Of a stretch of 64,000 nt of DNA, positions 1-11,319 are shown piece after piece. This DNA comes from Schistosoma mansoni (Eukaryota; Platyhelminthes; Trematoda; Strigeidida; Schistosomatidae). The notes below the pieces were generated by a model. That model did no database searches, was not told the DNA's origin, and saw only the letters and a list, made by a program, of their open reading frames with translations. How positions within the stretch are numbered: position 1 is the stretch's first letter; every line of letters starts with the position of its first letter. The DNA lies in assembly GCF_000237925.1 (NCBI RefSeq), contig NC_031496.1, positions 31,476,539 to 31,540,538 on the forward strand, in the 5' to 3' direction. The translations under genes and the position numbers were made by a program.

Positions 1-300
1 AAATATCTATCGATTAATCCCTAGTTTTTAAAGATACTCCAAATGGTGGCAAACCATAAGTAATGATACTGACAAATTACATTAATCTCCACAGGAATCC
101 TTCAAAAAGGTTATGATACACAGTTGTTCATGTAAACTTAACTGAAAAGGAATATTGGTAAAAGTATAATCAGGTGATGAATCAATCAGAATCAGGATTG
201 TTACATTAATGTTTCTACTCAGAATACAAAAATGAATGAATCTCATTACATAAAATAAGCCATAAAAATACTTAGCACTTAGAAAGCTTTTGCCATTATA
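1..300. other. No gene recognised
   Basis: AT-rich sequence without a convincing ORF or repeat match elsewhere in the window. It ends where the inverted-repeat LINE arm begins. Confidence 0.5.
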
Positions 301-1143
301 ACTTGCATCCAACTACACCATTTACACATATCAGATGACATCACTCCCCTATCCCATACACAACAACAAATTCACATGAAGACAACTAGTGAGGCAGCAG
401 AAGCAGCAGCAACAAACTCTGCATCAATCAATAGGTCTCAGCATACACAAATGAAACAATAACATCATCAAATATAACACAGTGAGCACCAACCAAATCA
501 CATTTGATGGAGAAAAACTGGAAGATGTGGAAACATTCATGTATCTGGACAGCATCATCAATGAACAAGGATGATCTGATACAGATATGAGGGCAAGGAT
601 TGGCAAAGCAAGGACAACATTCCTACAGTTGACGAACATATGGAACCCAATGCAACTATCTGTCAACCAACATCAAATTCACAATCTTCAATGTGAACGT
701 CAATACAGTTCTAATGGATGGAGCTGAAACTTCCAGAACTACCACAACCGACATCGAAATAGTACAATTATTCATAAACAGTTATCTATGTAAGATACTC
801 AATGTCCGATGACCAGATAACATTAGCGACAACCTATATTGAGAGAGAAAAAATCAGCTTTCAGTTGAAGAGGAAATTAGGAAAAGATTATGGAAGTGTG
901 TAGATTATACATTGTGGAGATCATCAAACTGCATCACGAGACAAAACCGTAACTTGGAATCGTAAAGGATAACGGAAAAGAGGAAGGCCAAAGAATACAT
1001 TGTGCACAGAATTTGAAGTAGACATGAAAAGAATGAGTAGCAACTTGAAAAACTGGAAAAGATTGTCGAGGACAGAGTTGGATGGAGAATGCTGATGAGC
1101 TGCTTATGATCCTCTACTAGGGTTGACAAGTACAAGTAAGTAA
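301..1143 (+). mobile_element. RTE-like LINE, dead 3' part (RT C-terminus to 3' tail)
   Basis: Translating the plus strand in pieces gives the C-terminal region of an RTE-type endonuclease/reverse transcriptase (for example TYLGSI-like, [12 protein letters not shown] and DRVGWRM-like stretches), but with many stops and shifts. It ends in an AAGT-type short tandem tail, as RTE 3' ends do. The part 301-812 is almost identical, in inverted orientation, to 6199-6711, although both copies are dead. That implies a later duplication rather than two insertions. Confidence 0.75.
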
Positions 1144-2018
1144 GTCTTATTATGACGAGTACTAACTTACTCGAAACCTAGATTAAGTAAAATCTTTTAA
1201 TTACTACTTTCCAATCACTCAGTAGCTTCTTTTACATAAAGAAAACAATATGTATCACAGCATAGAAACAAAATTATGTTTAATCTCTTACTATAGATTA
1301 TTATAATTAAGTAAGAATTGTGTAATACAATAGTTTCCATTATCTCTGTTATGTTTTGTTCGATAATTGTCATTACTCAACAAGACAATCATTCACCCCC
1401 TTTATTCAACAACATTCTAATTCTTATTTCTAAACCTCATGCATGAAATTAAGTTTGTGTATATATGCACAAAAGGTGTATGACATAACCTAAGGGCAAT
1501 TTCAATTCTAAACACATTCTATGATTGCGTATTATGAATATGATCATAGTATAAAGAACATTACACTAATTAGCGGATCCTCCCTCCTCTTCACACAAAT
1601 ACACAGATGATTCGTTTGCATACTTAACAGTTTTTATGTTACTAACCTTTGGTCATATACTAATTATTACAATGGTAATAATATGAAATGGGTAAGCTTT
1701 AATGATAGGTGAACATAATAGTAAGATGTACTCACCACCTCACCCCACCCCCTTGATTGCATATATAAATAAATGAACATAAAATATTTATTACCATAGT
1801 AACAAATAATTTCATCATAAAATTATATATTGATATACAAATAACAAACCTTTTGCGCAAGCGTTGAAATCTCGCTTAATGAGATCTAATGTGATATCTT
1901 TATTCTGATATTATGTAATCAAACATAAATCACCATAATCATTAAGAGGTTTACTATAACTTCTTTAGTGTTATACACGTGTTTATAGTATGAATAAAGA
2001 AAATTAGTAAATGGGATA
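1144..2018. other. AT-rich intergenic, nothing recognised
   Basis: No ORF or repeat family was identified. The last 13 bases (2006-2018) are the left copy of the target duplication of the next element. Confidence 0.4.
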
Positions 2019-2231
2019 AGCAAAGATGGATAGTGGCTAGCAGTGGAATCCAGGACGCGCGTCACTTCGTCCTATTTGGGACTCATCAGCTGGATGTAAT
2101 TGCATCTCAGGGTTGATGTTCACTCTGGGAATCGAACCCAGTACCTTTCGCTTCAAACGCCATCGCCAATTAGAGACTGACCAGTTGCGGTCCTATAAAC
2201 ATCAATGGGAAGATCCAAACAAACAATACTA
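2019..2231 (-). mobile_element. Hammerhead SINE family A (Sm-alpha-like), 5'-inverted insertion
   Basis: 2019-2164 is the 3' part on the minus strand: tail, hammerhead region, box B and tRNA-like head. 2164-2231 is a more 5' part of the same unit on the plus strand (from GCCAATTAGAGACTG to AATACTA). The whole is flanked by the 13-bp repeat AGTAAATGGGATA at 2006-2018 and 2232-2244. This is the structure expected from twin priming. The hammerhead core is damaged here: the 3' GAAA box reads GAAG. Confidence 0.8.
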
Positions 2232-2244
2232 AGTAAATGGGATA

Positions 2245-3281
2245 GTTTAGAAATGAGTATACTTCATTTGCTATGATTCAAACAGAATGTATAGAATGAG
2301 TAATGAATCTAATTTGCTATGGTCAAAAACACTAAGGTGATGTATCCATCAGAAGTTCACTTAGAGAGAGAAAGAGAGAGGGGGAACCAGAAAGGAATTT
2401 TTATATCAATCTGTAGATAATATACATCACAGAATTATCCTATTTGGAGTATCATTGAGAAATATGAGTTACTAAAGAGCTATTTGATCCTAACATATGA
2501 CCCTTCAACAGTTTATACTCACAACTAAAACAGGGATCGAACCCAAGAATTTAAGATCCATCAAGGAACTCTCAATTGTTACTACCAATTAGCCAGTATT
2601 ATGTGGAATGATCCTAATTTTAATCAATCTACCATATGGCACGATGATCAAACTGAGCCAACTACTTCACTCCAACTTATCTGAACTCAAGCAGTTGCAA
2701 ATTGTTAGTGGAACTCTAGAAATATCCTGAAGTAAGTAGTTACTAAGCTAGCTTTTATATTTATATCAAAGTGTTTTGTAGAGATTGGTTTAATTTGTTG
2801 TATTCGTCACTGAGCAGTACCGTACAAGGAAGAAATATCTGTCTATCGTTCCCTGGTTTTCTATAGTACCTCAAATGAAATCAGTTTTTGATGAATCCTA
2901 CTTGAGAATCAGATCAACATCCATAAAATATCTTCAAATAATCTATACAGCGATCATAAAATGACAATGAATTTTTCTCTGAAGTTATCTTGATGATGTT
3001 GTCTAGAAAAACGATAAATGCCTCACAATTAAACAGTCCAACCCATAGGATGCAAATCCACAAATTTTATCTACGATTTCAATAGTGCTGATACTGAATA
3101 GGTTTGTAATTAGTGATTTGATTCAGTAGGTTAATAATTCCATCACAATATCTATACTACTTAAATGACATTTTAAATACACTTTCATTTTAATGAAGAG
3201 AGTTTGACTTTTTCCAACATAACGCACATAGTTAATGAATTAAGCGCAATTTCCTAATGTTCCACAACTTGTAGCTGTTCC
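2245..3281. other. Intergenic; possible old SINE remnant at about 2525-2620
   Basis: Mostly unannotatable AT-rich sequence. Around 2530 a box-B-like GGGATCGAACCC stretch suggests a very decayed tRNA-derived SINE on the minus strand, but too little remains to assign a family. Confidence 0.35.

Positions 3282-3321
<40 letters not shown>
3282..3321. repeat. (ATT)n microsatellite
   Basis: About 13 uninterrupted trinucleotide units directly before a decayed SINE. It may be that SINE's flanking or tail tract. Confidence 0.85.
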
Positions 3322-3605
3322 GAGAAGCCATCCAGTGGTTAAAATGTTCAACTCCAATCAATTCGGGATATTGCTCAATCATCTAATCCCATTGGTGTAT
3401 AAGTACTTTACACCAGATATAATTGAACATAAATTACAAACTGCTGGGTACCAACTCAGAGATCTAAAGTTTGAGCACTCACTACGTGATCTTATGGTTC
3501 TGGGCTCGATTCCAGATGGGTCGTGGATGGGTTCTGCTAAGAAGTCCTATAATAGGATGAAATAGATGCCTAGTACTCATTGGTTTTCAAACCCCCTATA
3601 TTATA
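3322..3605 (+). mobile_element. Decayed hammerhead-type SINE (unclear subfamily)
   Basis: A tRNA-like B-box (GGGCTCGATTCCAG) near 3505 is followed by a degraded hammerhead region near 3530-3570, with stem II GTCC/GGAT and a GAAAT box. The order head, B-box, hammerhead, tail matches family B further on, but the core CTGANGA box is lost, so it should be inactive. Confidence 0.45.
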
Positions 3606-3673
3606 AACTGTCGTTTAACCAGTAATAGCGAAATCCCCCGTTGTACATTTCTCCTCTATAAAATTGCACCACT

Positions 3674-4030
3674 CAATCATTACTTACTTACGCTTGTTAC
3701 ACATAGTGGAGAAGCATAGACCGTCCACAAACATTCTCCATCCAACCCTGTCCTCAACAACCCTTTCCAGTTGGTTTCAGTTGCTACTCATTCTTTTCAT
3801 GTCTGCTTCAAATTCTGTGCAAAATGTGTTCTTTGGCCTTCCTCTTTTCCGTCCTCTTTCAGAACTCCAAGTAAGGGCTTGTCTTGTGATGCCGTTTGAT
3901 GATTTCCTTAATGTGTCCTATACACTTCCATCATCTTTTCCTAATTTTCTCTTCAACTGGAAGCTGATTTTTCTACTCCCAAAATAGGTTGTTGCTGATG
4001 GTATCCGGTCAAAGGATATTGAATAACTTC
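3674..4030 (-). mobile_element. RTE-like LINE 3' fragment
   Basis: Reverse complement of the same RTE 3' module as 301-1143: RGRPKNT-like and DRVGWRM-like residues, and a TAAG-type tandem tail at 3684-3690. It is 5'-truncated and interrupted. Confidence 0.7.
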
Positions 4031-4175
4031 CGTTAGGTCATTGAATAAATGAATAAATAAGGGACTCAATTTAATCACAATTCAAATATCAATAATATTT
4101 ACACAACAAGAATAAGATGTTCCTTCTTATAACTCAGTAAATTTTCCCACTTTTAGTAGAATATTCATTTATATC

Positions 4176-4576
4176 AGAAGGGGTTTTGTGGATATTATAG
4201 TAATTTTATATAGTTGAGATAATGAATCAATTAAGACTAGATCACCATGGAAAACCTGGAAGCACTGGACGACCGTTTCGTCCTATTATGGGACTCCTCA
4301 GCAGTGCGCATCCGCAATCCCACCTCACGAGATTCCAACTCACGACCTATCAGTCTCACGCCAGAGCACTTAACCTCTAGACCACTGAGCCAGCCGGCAT
4401 CCAACGGTGTTAATGTCTTACTTCAACCAATCCACGAGGTTGAGCAACCATTTTACCAATGTCTTCAGTGAGTTGATATCTCCCAACTGACCTGATTGAA
4501 CTCAATTGGTCACTGCTTCTCACTAGAACTCCAGGATTTGCCTCTCGAAGTCAGTCACTAGTGAGCATATGATCAT
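4176..4576 (-). mobile_element. Hammerhead SINE family B, full length
   Basis: Read on the minus strand: a 5' leader, a tRNA-like head with box A (CTCAGTGGTCTAGAGGTTAAG-like) and box B (GGTTGGAATCTC-like), a hammerhead at 4262-4307, then an AT-rich 3' tail ending in CCCCTTCTGAT. About 400 bp, the longest form in the window. It is followed tail-to-head by a second copy, so the two form a tandem dimer that is mirrored at 5325-5965. Confidence 0.85.
4262..4307 (-). ncRNA. Hammerhead ribozyme (family B), intact core
   Basis: Stem I GCACTG/CAGTGC, core box CTGAGGA, stem II GTCC/GGAC with loop CATAATA, core box GAAA, and a very short stem III (ACGGTCGT) before the GTC cleavage triplet. All catalytic core bases are present. 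The minimal stem III resembles dimer-active type I hammerheads. Confidence 0.8.
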
Positions 4577-4835
4577 TATCAGAAGGGGATTTTGTGGAGA
4601 TTTTAGTAATTTTACACAGTTGAAATCATGAGTCTATTGAAGCTAGACTACCATGGAAAACCTGGAAGCAATGAACGGCCGTTTCGTTTTATTTTGGGAA
4701 CCCTCAGCAATGCGCATCCATGATCCTGCCTCTCGAGATTCGAACCCAGGACCTATCAGTCTCGCGCGCGACCACTTAACCTCTAGACCACTGAGATGGC
4801 CGGCATCCAACGGTGTTAATGTCTAACTTTAACCA
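4577..4835 (-). mobile_element. Hammerhead SINE family B, 5'-truncated copy
   Basis: Tail, hammerhead region and tRNA-like head of family B, joined directly to the preceding copy. The hammerhead core is mutated (CTGAGGG box, stem II AT changes), so it is probably inactive. Confidence 0.75.
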
Positions 4836-5324
4836 TTACTATTATTATCATCAGAATCATCCTTATCATTTATCACTTTTCTCTTCTCGGTTCTTTTTTT
4901 TCTTCTTATCTTTTTGATTTTATTCAATTATGAATGATATAATTACACTTTTATTTCATATTAACCAATCAAATTGATAATTCAGTACCCTTTTGTTGTT
5001 GGTGGTGGTAGTGGTGGTGGTGGTGGTGGTGGTTTATTATTCTTTTCTATCGAAATAAAAACAACTTAAGTGATTTTTTTTAAAAATTTTATGCTTGACT
5101 TATTCAACATTTCATTTTTCAGCTTCAATAATCAATTAATGAGTAATGAACTCATTGACACAGCAACAATAAACTAATACAGTAATGATAATAATAAAAA
5201 GAGTTTAGAAAGTGAAGTACATTCACTCATTCATTCATTAATCAGTTGAAAGTGATTTTCTTTTCTTTTATCCTTACATATTTTCTCTTTTTTTTTAAAC
5301 AAAATAAGACAATGGTGGATGTGT
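4836..5324. other. Spacer between inverted SINE dimers, with (GGT)n at 5001-5033
   Basis: AT-rich spacer containing a GGT/GTT trinucleotide tract. No gene seen. It lies at the centre of the inverted repeat formed by 4176-4835 and 5325-5965. Confidence 0.6.
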
Positions 5325-5600
5325 CGCTCAATTTCGTGGATTGGTTGAAGTTAGACATTAACACCGTTAGATGCCGGCCATCTCAGTGGTCTAGAGGTTA
5401 AGCACTCGCACGCGAGACTGATTGGTCGCGGGTTGGAATCTCGTGAGGTGGGATTATGGATGCGCACAGCTGAGGAGTCCCACAATAGGACGAAACTACC
5501 GTCCAGTGCTTCCAAGTATTCCATGGTGGTCTAGCTTCAATAGACTCATGATTTCAACTGTGTAAAATTACTAAAATCTCCACAAAATCCCCTTCTGATA
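5325..5600 (+). mobile_element. Hammerhead SINE family B copy (right inverted arm, first unit)
   Basis: Mirror image of 4577-4835: tRNA-like head with box A and box B, hammerhead at 5463-5510, and an AT-rich tail ending CCCCTTCTGAT. The core boxes CTGAGGA and GAAA are present, but stem I (GCACAG) and stem III (ACTACCGT) carry mismatches. Confidence 0.8.
5463..5510 (+). ncRNA. Hammerhead ribozyme (family B), core intact, weakened stems
   Basis: CTGAGGA, stem II GTCC/GGAC and GAAA are intact. The stem I and III mismatches make self-cleavage less likely. Confidence 0.6.
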
Positions 5601-5965
5601 ATGATCATATGCTCACTAGTGACTGACTTCGAGAGGCAAATCCTGGAGTTCTAGTGAGAAGCAGTGACCAATTGAGTTCAATCAGGTCAGTTGGGAGATA
5701 TCAACTCACTGAAGACATTGGTAAAATGGTTGCTCAACTTCGTGGATTGGTTGAAGTAAGACATTAACACCGTTGGATGCCGGCTGGCTCAGTGGTCTAG
5801 AGGTTAAGTGCTCTGGCGTGAGACTGATAGGTCGTGGGTTGGAATCTCGTGAGGTGGGATTGCGGATGCGCACTGCTGAGGAGTCCCATAATAGGACGAA
5901 ACGGTCGTCCAGTGCTTCCAGGTTTTTCATGGTGGTCTAACTTTAATTGATTCATGATCTCAACT
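5601..5965 (+). mobile_element. Hammerhead SINE family B copy (right inverted arm, second unit)
   Basis: Mirror of 4176-4576 with only rare differences: the short frame read across the two copies differs by about two residues in 74. It lacks the last part of the tail. Contains hammerhead 5870-5915. Confidence 0.85.
5870..5915 (+). ncRNA. Hammerhead ribozyme (family B), intact core
   Basis: Same sequence as the 4262-4307 ribozyme on the other strand. Predicted cleavage after the GTC triplet ending at 5909. Confidence 0.8.
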
Positions 5966-6198
5966 ATTGAAATAAGTTTTCATTTAGATGTACTAATAAT
6001 AGTGTTTTAAATTGTTAACTTTTATTCGAATTCACTCAAACTGTCTTTTTTTCGTGTAGCTTTTACTACAGCTACTCATTTCATTTTTTTCTTTTCCTCT
6101 TACAAATCTTGGTTGGTATTCTAGAATAGTCTACAAACATAAGTTCTTTTTTCCCTTGAAGTTCTGTAATTTTTAGTTTACTCCTATTCATTCGGTAA

Positions 6199-7172
6199 AT
6201 GTACACTGAGTATCTTGAATAAATAACTGTTTATGAATAATTGTACTATTTCGATGTCGGTTGTGGTAGTTCTGGAAGTTTCAGCTCCATCCATTAGAAC
6301 TGTATTGACGTTCACATTGAAGATTGTGAATTTGATGTTGGTTGACAGATAGTTGTATTGGGTTCCATATGTTCGTCAACTGTAGGAATGTTGTCCTTGC
6401 TTTGCCAATCCTTGCCCTCATATCTGTATCAGATCATCCTTGTTCATTGATGATGCTATCCAGATACATGAATGTTTCCACATCTTCCAGTTTTTCTCCA
6501 TCAAATGTGATTTGGTTGGTGCTCACTGTGTTATATTTGATGATGTTATTGTTTCATTTGTGTATGCTGAGACCTATTGATTGATGCAGAGTTTGCTGTT
6601 GCTGCTTCTGCTGCCTCACTAGTTGTCTTCATGTGAATTTGTTGTTGTGTATGGGATAGGGGAGTGATGTCATCTGATATGTGTAAATGGTGTAGTTGGA
6701 TGCAAGTTGTCCATAGTATTCCATGCTTCCCGTCGGATATGGAGGTCTTCATAATTTGGTTTCAACCACAGGAGGAAGAGGAATGGAGAAAATAGGTAGT
6801 TTTTTGAGACTCCGTTCCTCAATTGGAATGCATCTGTGAGTTGTCCTCTATGCACGACTTTCCAGTGTAGTAGTCTGTAGTATGAATTCCGGATGATGTT
6901 GACGATTTTCTCAGGTACACCATAGTGTCGAAAAAGCTTCCATAATGTTCTCTTTATCCACACTGTCAAACACCTCATAATCAAGGAATTTGATATATAG
7001 TGATGAGTTCTACTTAACTGATTATTCAACGATGATCCTTAGTGTCACAATTCGCTCTGTACACAACCGATCCTTACAAAATGCATCCTGTTGATCTCCT
7101 AATTGGACGTCTACTGAATCTTTCATCCGCTTCAGCAACACTCTATTGATAACTTTTCCTAATACTAACTTA
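6199..7172 (-). mobile_element. RTE-like LINE, RT region, decayed
   Basis: Minus-strand translation gives recognisable RTE reverse-transcriptase motifs: FDSVD-like (about 6970), GVPEKIVNIIRNSY-like (6890-6930) and LSPFLFL-like (6770-6800). Many stops and frameshifts follow. The 5' end is missing upstream of about 7172. The 3' part 6199-6711 is an almost identical inverted copy of 301-812. Confidence 0.75.
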
Positions 7173-7216
7173 AATGAAATAAATAATCATTTTTTAAAAT
7201 TTATTTTTAAATTTTC

Positions 7217-7455
7217 AGAAGGGGTTTTGTGGAGATTTCATTAGTTTCATAATTGAAATCATGAGTCAATTGAAGCTAGAGTACCATGGAAAACCTGGAC
7301 GCACCGGACGGCCGTTTTGTTCTATTCTGGGACTCTTCAGCAGTGCGCATCCACGATCCTGCCTCACGAGATTCGAACCCAGGAACTATGAGTCTTGTGC
7401 CGGAGCACTTAACCAATAGACCACCGATGAGCCGGCCGGCATCCAACGGTGTACA
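7217..7455 (-). mobile_element. Hammerhead SINE family B copy
   Basis: Tail, hammerhead region and tRNA-like head of family B. The GAAA box is changed to AAAA, so the ribozyme is probably dead. Confidence 0.8.
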
Positions 7456-9391
7456 TTTTCCTCAAATTCTATTATTATTATTATCATTGTTATATTTCTT
7501 CTTTAAGATTCCTCTTCACTGACTATAGATTCATTCTATATGTAACATAGAATGTCACTTAATGTTAACAAATTTAATTCTGATTATTAATGATATTGAT
7601 GATAATGGATGGTGATTAATATGGATAAAAACCAATCAAAAGATACACACTCACATAATGCTATAAAGATTAAATTAGATTTCATATACTACTTATTATT
7701 ATGATTAAATTTTCTATATTCCCACACTTGTTTCCTTAAATAATCCTTGTTAATCTTTTTAATCCTAATGGATCTTATATGATAATTTTTTTTAAATTTT
7801 TACTCATGACCACATTTCTTTTCTGAGTGTGTGTGTGTGTGTGTGCAAGTGGGTACAAGAGAAGTTACCCCATCAATAATGTGTTAGTTATGGTCTCGAA
7901 TATTTATGTATATATACACACACACAGTGACATACTTACAAATATACCTGTATTCAGTTTGAAGTTCGTTCTTTCAAAGAAACGATACATTCAATAAGAT
8001 TCCCTTGAGACCATTAAGTTATGCATGTATAATTAGCATTTTATTAAATAGTTTATTTAGAAAATATAATGTTTGTATATGAGGATGGACATTAGTTTAA
8101 TCGAATACTCTTTAAAGTTTCCATTGCTTTTATTCTTGCTCACCATCACCACCACCACCACTTGCCTAACATAGCTACTATCGGATAGTAGATATGAAAG
8201 GAATTCTATTTCTCTCTCTTTCTTTGTCTTCAATAACTTTTTTTTCTTAGCAATTGTTGATTACTCTTCCCCTCTCTTCATAATCCTTCTATCCAACCTC
8301 TACTTGTTACTTAATGAATGTCATTAACATATTGTCTTCTATACATTAATATTACAGAACAAAAAAAGAGGCTAAATGTCTCAACCTATTCACATTAAGG
8401 TTACAAAGGAGATTTTGTTCGCCTTTGGGATGTTATTAATAATTTTTGCTCTCTGTCTCTCTTGCAACTTTTGTCATTTATCTTTAATGTATGTAGGTGT
8501 TTATGATTAAGTATTAAAGGCTTTAAAAATATCTTAACACCCAGTCGAGCTGACCATAATCATTATAATAACTGTAATAAGCTTATTCTTAGTCTTCATA
8601 CTATTACCACTCCTCCTCCTCCTTCTCCTCCTCCTCCTCCTACTACTACTACTATTATTGATGTTAACTAAAACATACTACTAATTTATTTGATAGTATT
8701 TGATTATTTATAATAAAATTTTCTTGGTCATATCTCAATTCTTTTAAAAAATTGAGAGTATACTGAATGATTAAGTAAAAGGAAGTAGAATACATCTTTT
8801 CTTAGAACTATTTGAGGGTATATGGTGACTATATAAGGGGTATGTAAATCTATTCATTTATTTGAATGTATTAAAAGAAAAAGGCCATAGGCCACTTGAA
8901 CAAACTAGGACTGATTGCATTCTATTATAGTAACAATATAAATAGTGACAATAAGACCTAATGTTATTCTTATGGTATATGATTATTAGTCTTACTCTTT
9001 CACATTCTTCTACATACATACATACATACAAATCTAGAATAGTTATTGTTATATTATCATTTGCGCTTCATTTGTGAAATCAGTCAACGATAGAAGAAAT
9101 GTTCTGACTATCTTATGAAGATTCTATGTATCTATGTATCTATGTATGTATATATATATAGGTACTTATTATGTATGAATGAGTATCAGTACATTGAAAA
9201 GGTGTAAAAATATATATATGCCTACCATCCAATTCACTCTTTCACTAACCAAATCAACGGATAACTAGTTTATACAATCATAAAAACCTCATTACAATAA
9301 CAGTAATAACAAATGGTGTAGAAAAAAAAAACAAACAGAAAGAAAGAGGCAATGAAACATCTTGAAAGAGTTAAATGGTTCATTAATCCCT

Positions 9392-9422
<31 letters not shown>

Positions 9423-9626
9423 CATTTAATAATCATTGTGACGTCAGTTAGAATTTTTCACAAAAAAAAGAAAAAGAAAAAAAAGAAGGAGGGTGGATAA
9501 AATAGAAAAAAAGTACTAGAGGAATGATAGAGAATACAGATAAGCACACTAATGAAAAACAAGGTGAAACTAGAAGAAAAGAAAAATAAACGATAAAGAA
9601 AACATTTTTAAAAAAAAAGACTAGTT
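7456..9626. other. AT-rich intergenic with several microsatellites
   Basis: No gene recognised in about 2.2 kb. It contains (GT)n at 7827-7845, (CCT)n/(ACT)n at 8611-8659, ATGT/CATA tracts near 9016-9030 and 9122-9160, and (ATC)n at 9391-9425. Confidence 0.6.
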
Positions 9627-9820
9627 TGAGCAAAGATGGATAGTGGTTAGCAGTGAAATCCAGCATGCACGTTTCGTCCTATTTGAGACTCGTCAGTTGG
9701 ATGTACCTGCATCCAAGAGTTGGTGTTCGCTCTAGAATTCGAACCCAGCACCTTTCACTTCAAACGCCATCACGTTATCCACTTAGCTACTGAGTCCTGA
9801 TAGCCACTTGCTTGTACAAT
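9627..9820 (-). mobile_element. Hammerhead SINE family A (Sm-alpha-like)
   Basis: Minus-strand order: unit leader (CACTTGCTTGT in reverse), box A head, box B, then hammerhead with CTGACGA and GAAA. Stem II is GTCT/GGAC, and the cleavage triplet region (GCATG instead of GCGTC) is changed, so cleavage is doubtful. Confidence 0.8.
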
Positions 9821-9985
9821 GGATTTAAAAAACTGTTTTCTTTTACAAAGAGAAAATGTTAGATAATATAACTGAAAGGTTTAAATGAATTGAACAATAC
9901 AAAGGTTATTATGATTAATGATAAGAACACTAATAAAAACTTCAATTAAAAATAAACAGAAAATCCATAATCGACTGAATATGTT

Positions 9986-10382
9986 TATCAGAAGGGGGTT
10001 TCGTGGTGATTTTAGTAATTTTATATAGTTGAGATCATGAGTCAATTGAAGATAGGCCACCACGGAAAACCTGGAAGCACTGGATGGCCATTTAGTCCTA
10101 TTCTGGGACTCCTCAGCAGTGCGCACTCACAATCCCACCTCTCGAGATCCCAACCCAGGACCTACCAAACTCGCGCCAGAGCACTTAACCGATAGACCAC
10201 TAAGTTGGCATCGAATGGTGTTTATGTCTAACTTCAACCAATCCGCGATGGTGAGCAACCGTTCACCAACTGTCTTCAGTAAGTTCTTATCTCACAACAG
10301 AAGTGATTTGAACTCCACTGGTCACTGCTTCTCACTAGAACTCCAGGATTTACTTCTCGAAGTCAGTCACGAATGAGCATAT
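9986..10382 (-). mobile_element. Hammerhead SINE family B, full length
   Basis: Complete family B layout of about 400 bp on the minus strand. The core box is TAAA in place of GAAA (inactive), while stem III reads ATGGCCAT, which is still self-complementary. Confidence 0.8.
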
Positions 10383-10507
10383 GATTATTATTGTTATCAA
10401 AAGGGTTTTTTTTGTGGAGATTTAGTATTTTCATGAATTAACAGTAATTATGAAGAGTACTATAGAATAGGAACATATACAATAAATTTTAAACTATCCA
10501 AATGAAT

Positions 10508-10835
10508 AAGCAAAGATGGATAGAGTCTAGTAGTGGAATCCAGGACGCGCGCCACTTCGTCCTATTTGGGACTCGTCAGCTGGATGTACCTGCATCTCAG
10601 AGTTAGTTGATGTTCACTCTGGCACTCCAACCCAGTAAATTTCGCTTCAAACGCCATCACGTTCTCCACTCGGCCACTGAGTCCTGACAGCCACTTGCTT
10701 GTGCAATGGGGTGAAGTTTCAATTCATTTAGTATTGTTTGTTTGAATCTTCCCATCGATATGTTAGGACTGCAACTGGTCAGTCTCTAATTGGCATATGT
10801 GCATACTGTGAGTATTACCTCGATATAGCCTTAAT
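10508..10835 (-). mobile_element. Hammerhead SINE family A, about one full unit
   Basis: The minus strand runs from the inter-unit link (ATATCGAGG-like) through the leader, tRNA-like head, B box and hammerhead to the CTTTGCTT tail, about 330 bp. The hammerhead GAAA box reads GAAG. A 13-bp direct repeat (TATCCAAATGAAT) starts just left of it at 10495-10507 and recurs at 12182-12194, enclosing this copy and the plus-strand copy at 11892-12181. Confidence 0.8.
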
Positions 10836-10947
10836 CTAAATAAGGATTGTTTGACTTCCCTGTTTCTTATCGAATCAACATGTTTCTAATAACAATGTCT
10901 CTTTGATTCACCAGAGATTGTTTTCTCATTTGTAAACATATATGTAT

Positions 10948-11033
10948 AGTTGAATTCATGAGTCAATTTAGGCTAAACCATCCTGGGAAAACCTGAAAGC
11001 ACTAGACTTCCGTTTCGTCCTAGTATGGGATTC
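10948..11033 (-). mobile_element. Hammerhead SINE family B, 3' fragment
   Basis: Tail and part of the hammerhead region only. Truncated on both sides. Confidence 0.65.
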
Positions 11034-11095
11034 CACAAACCTTCATTCCAACAATATATGTATACATAATTGTAGTATTAGCCGTTAAAATATTA

Positions 11096-11319
11096 ATATC
11101 AGAAGGGGTTTGTGGATATTATTAGTAATTTTAATACTTGAGATCATGAATGAATTGAATCTAGACCAACATGGATGCTGACTCAGTGGTCTAGAGGTGA
11201 AGCGCTTGCACGCAAAATTGATAGGTCTTGAGTTTGAATCGCGTTAGTCGGGATCGTGGATGCGCACTGCTAAGAAATCCCACAATAGGATGAAACGGCC
11301 ATCCAGTACTTCCACGTCC
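11096..11319 (-). mobile_element. Hammerhead SINE family B, 5'-inverted insertion
   Basis: 11096-11166 is the family B tail on the minus strand. 11167-11319 is the tRNA-like head and hammerhead region on the plus strand. A 9-bp repeat AAAATATTA flanks both sides (11087-11095 and 11320-11328), consistent with twin priming. The hammerhead core is mutated (CTAAGAA box). Confidence 0.7.

Noticed and set aside
4247-4471. Recurrent ORF of about 75 codons (MENLEALDDRFVLL-like) on the strand opposite the family B SINEs
   Set aside because: It is the antisense of the hammerhead and tRNA-like head, present in every well-preserved copy. The repeated similarity reflects SINE copying, not a protein family.
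9391-9425. Trinucleotide runs as possible CRISPR-like or satellite arrays
   Set aside because: Simple microsatellites without spacer structure.
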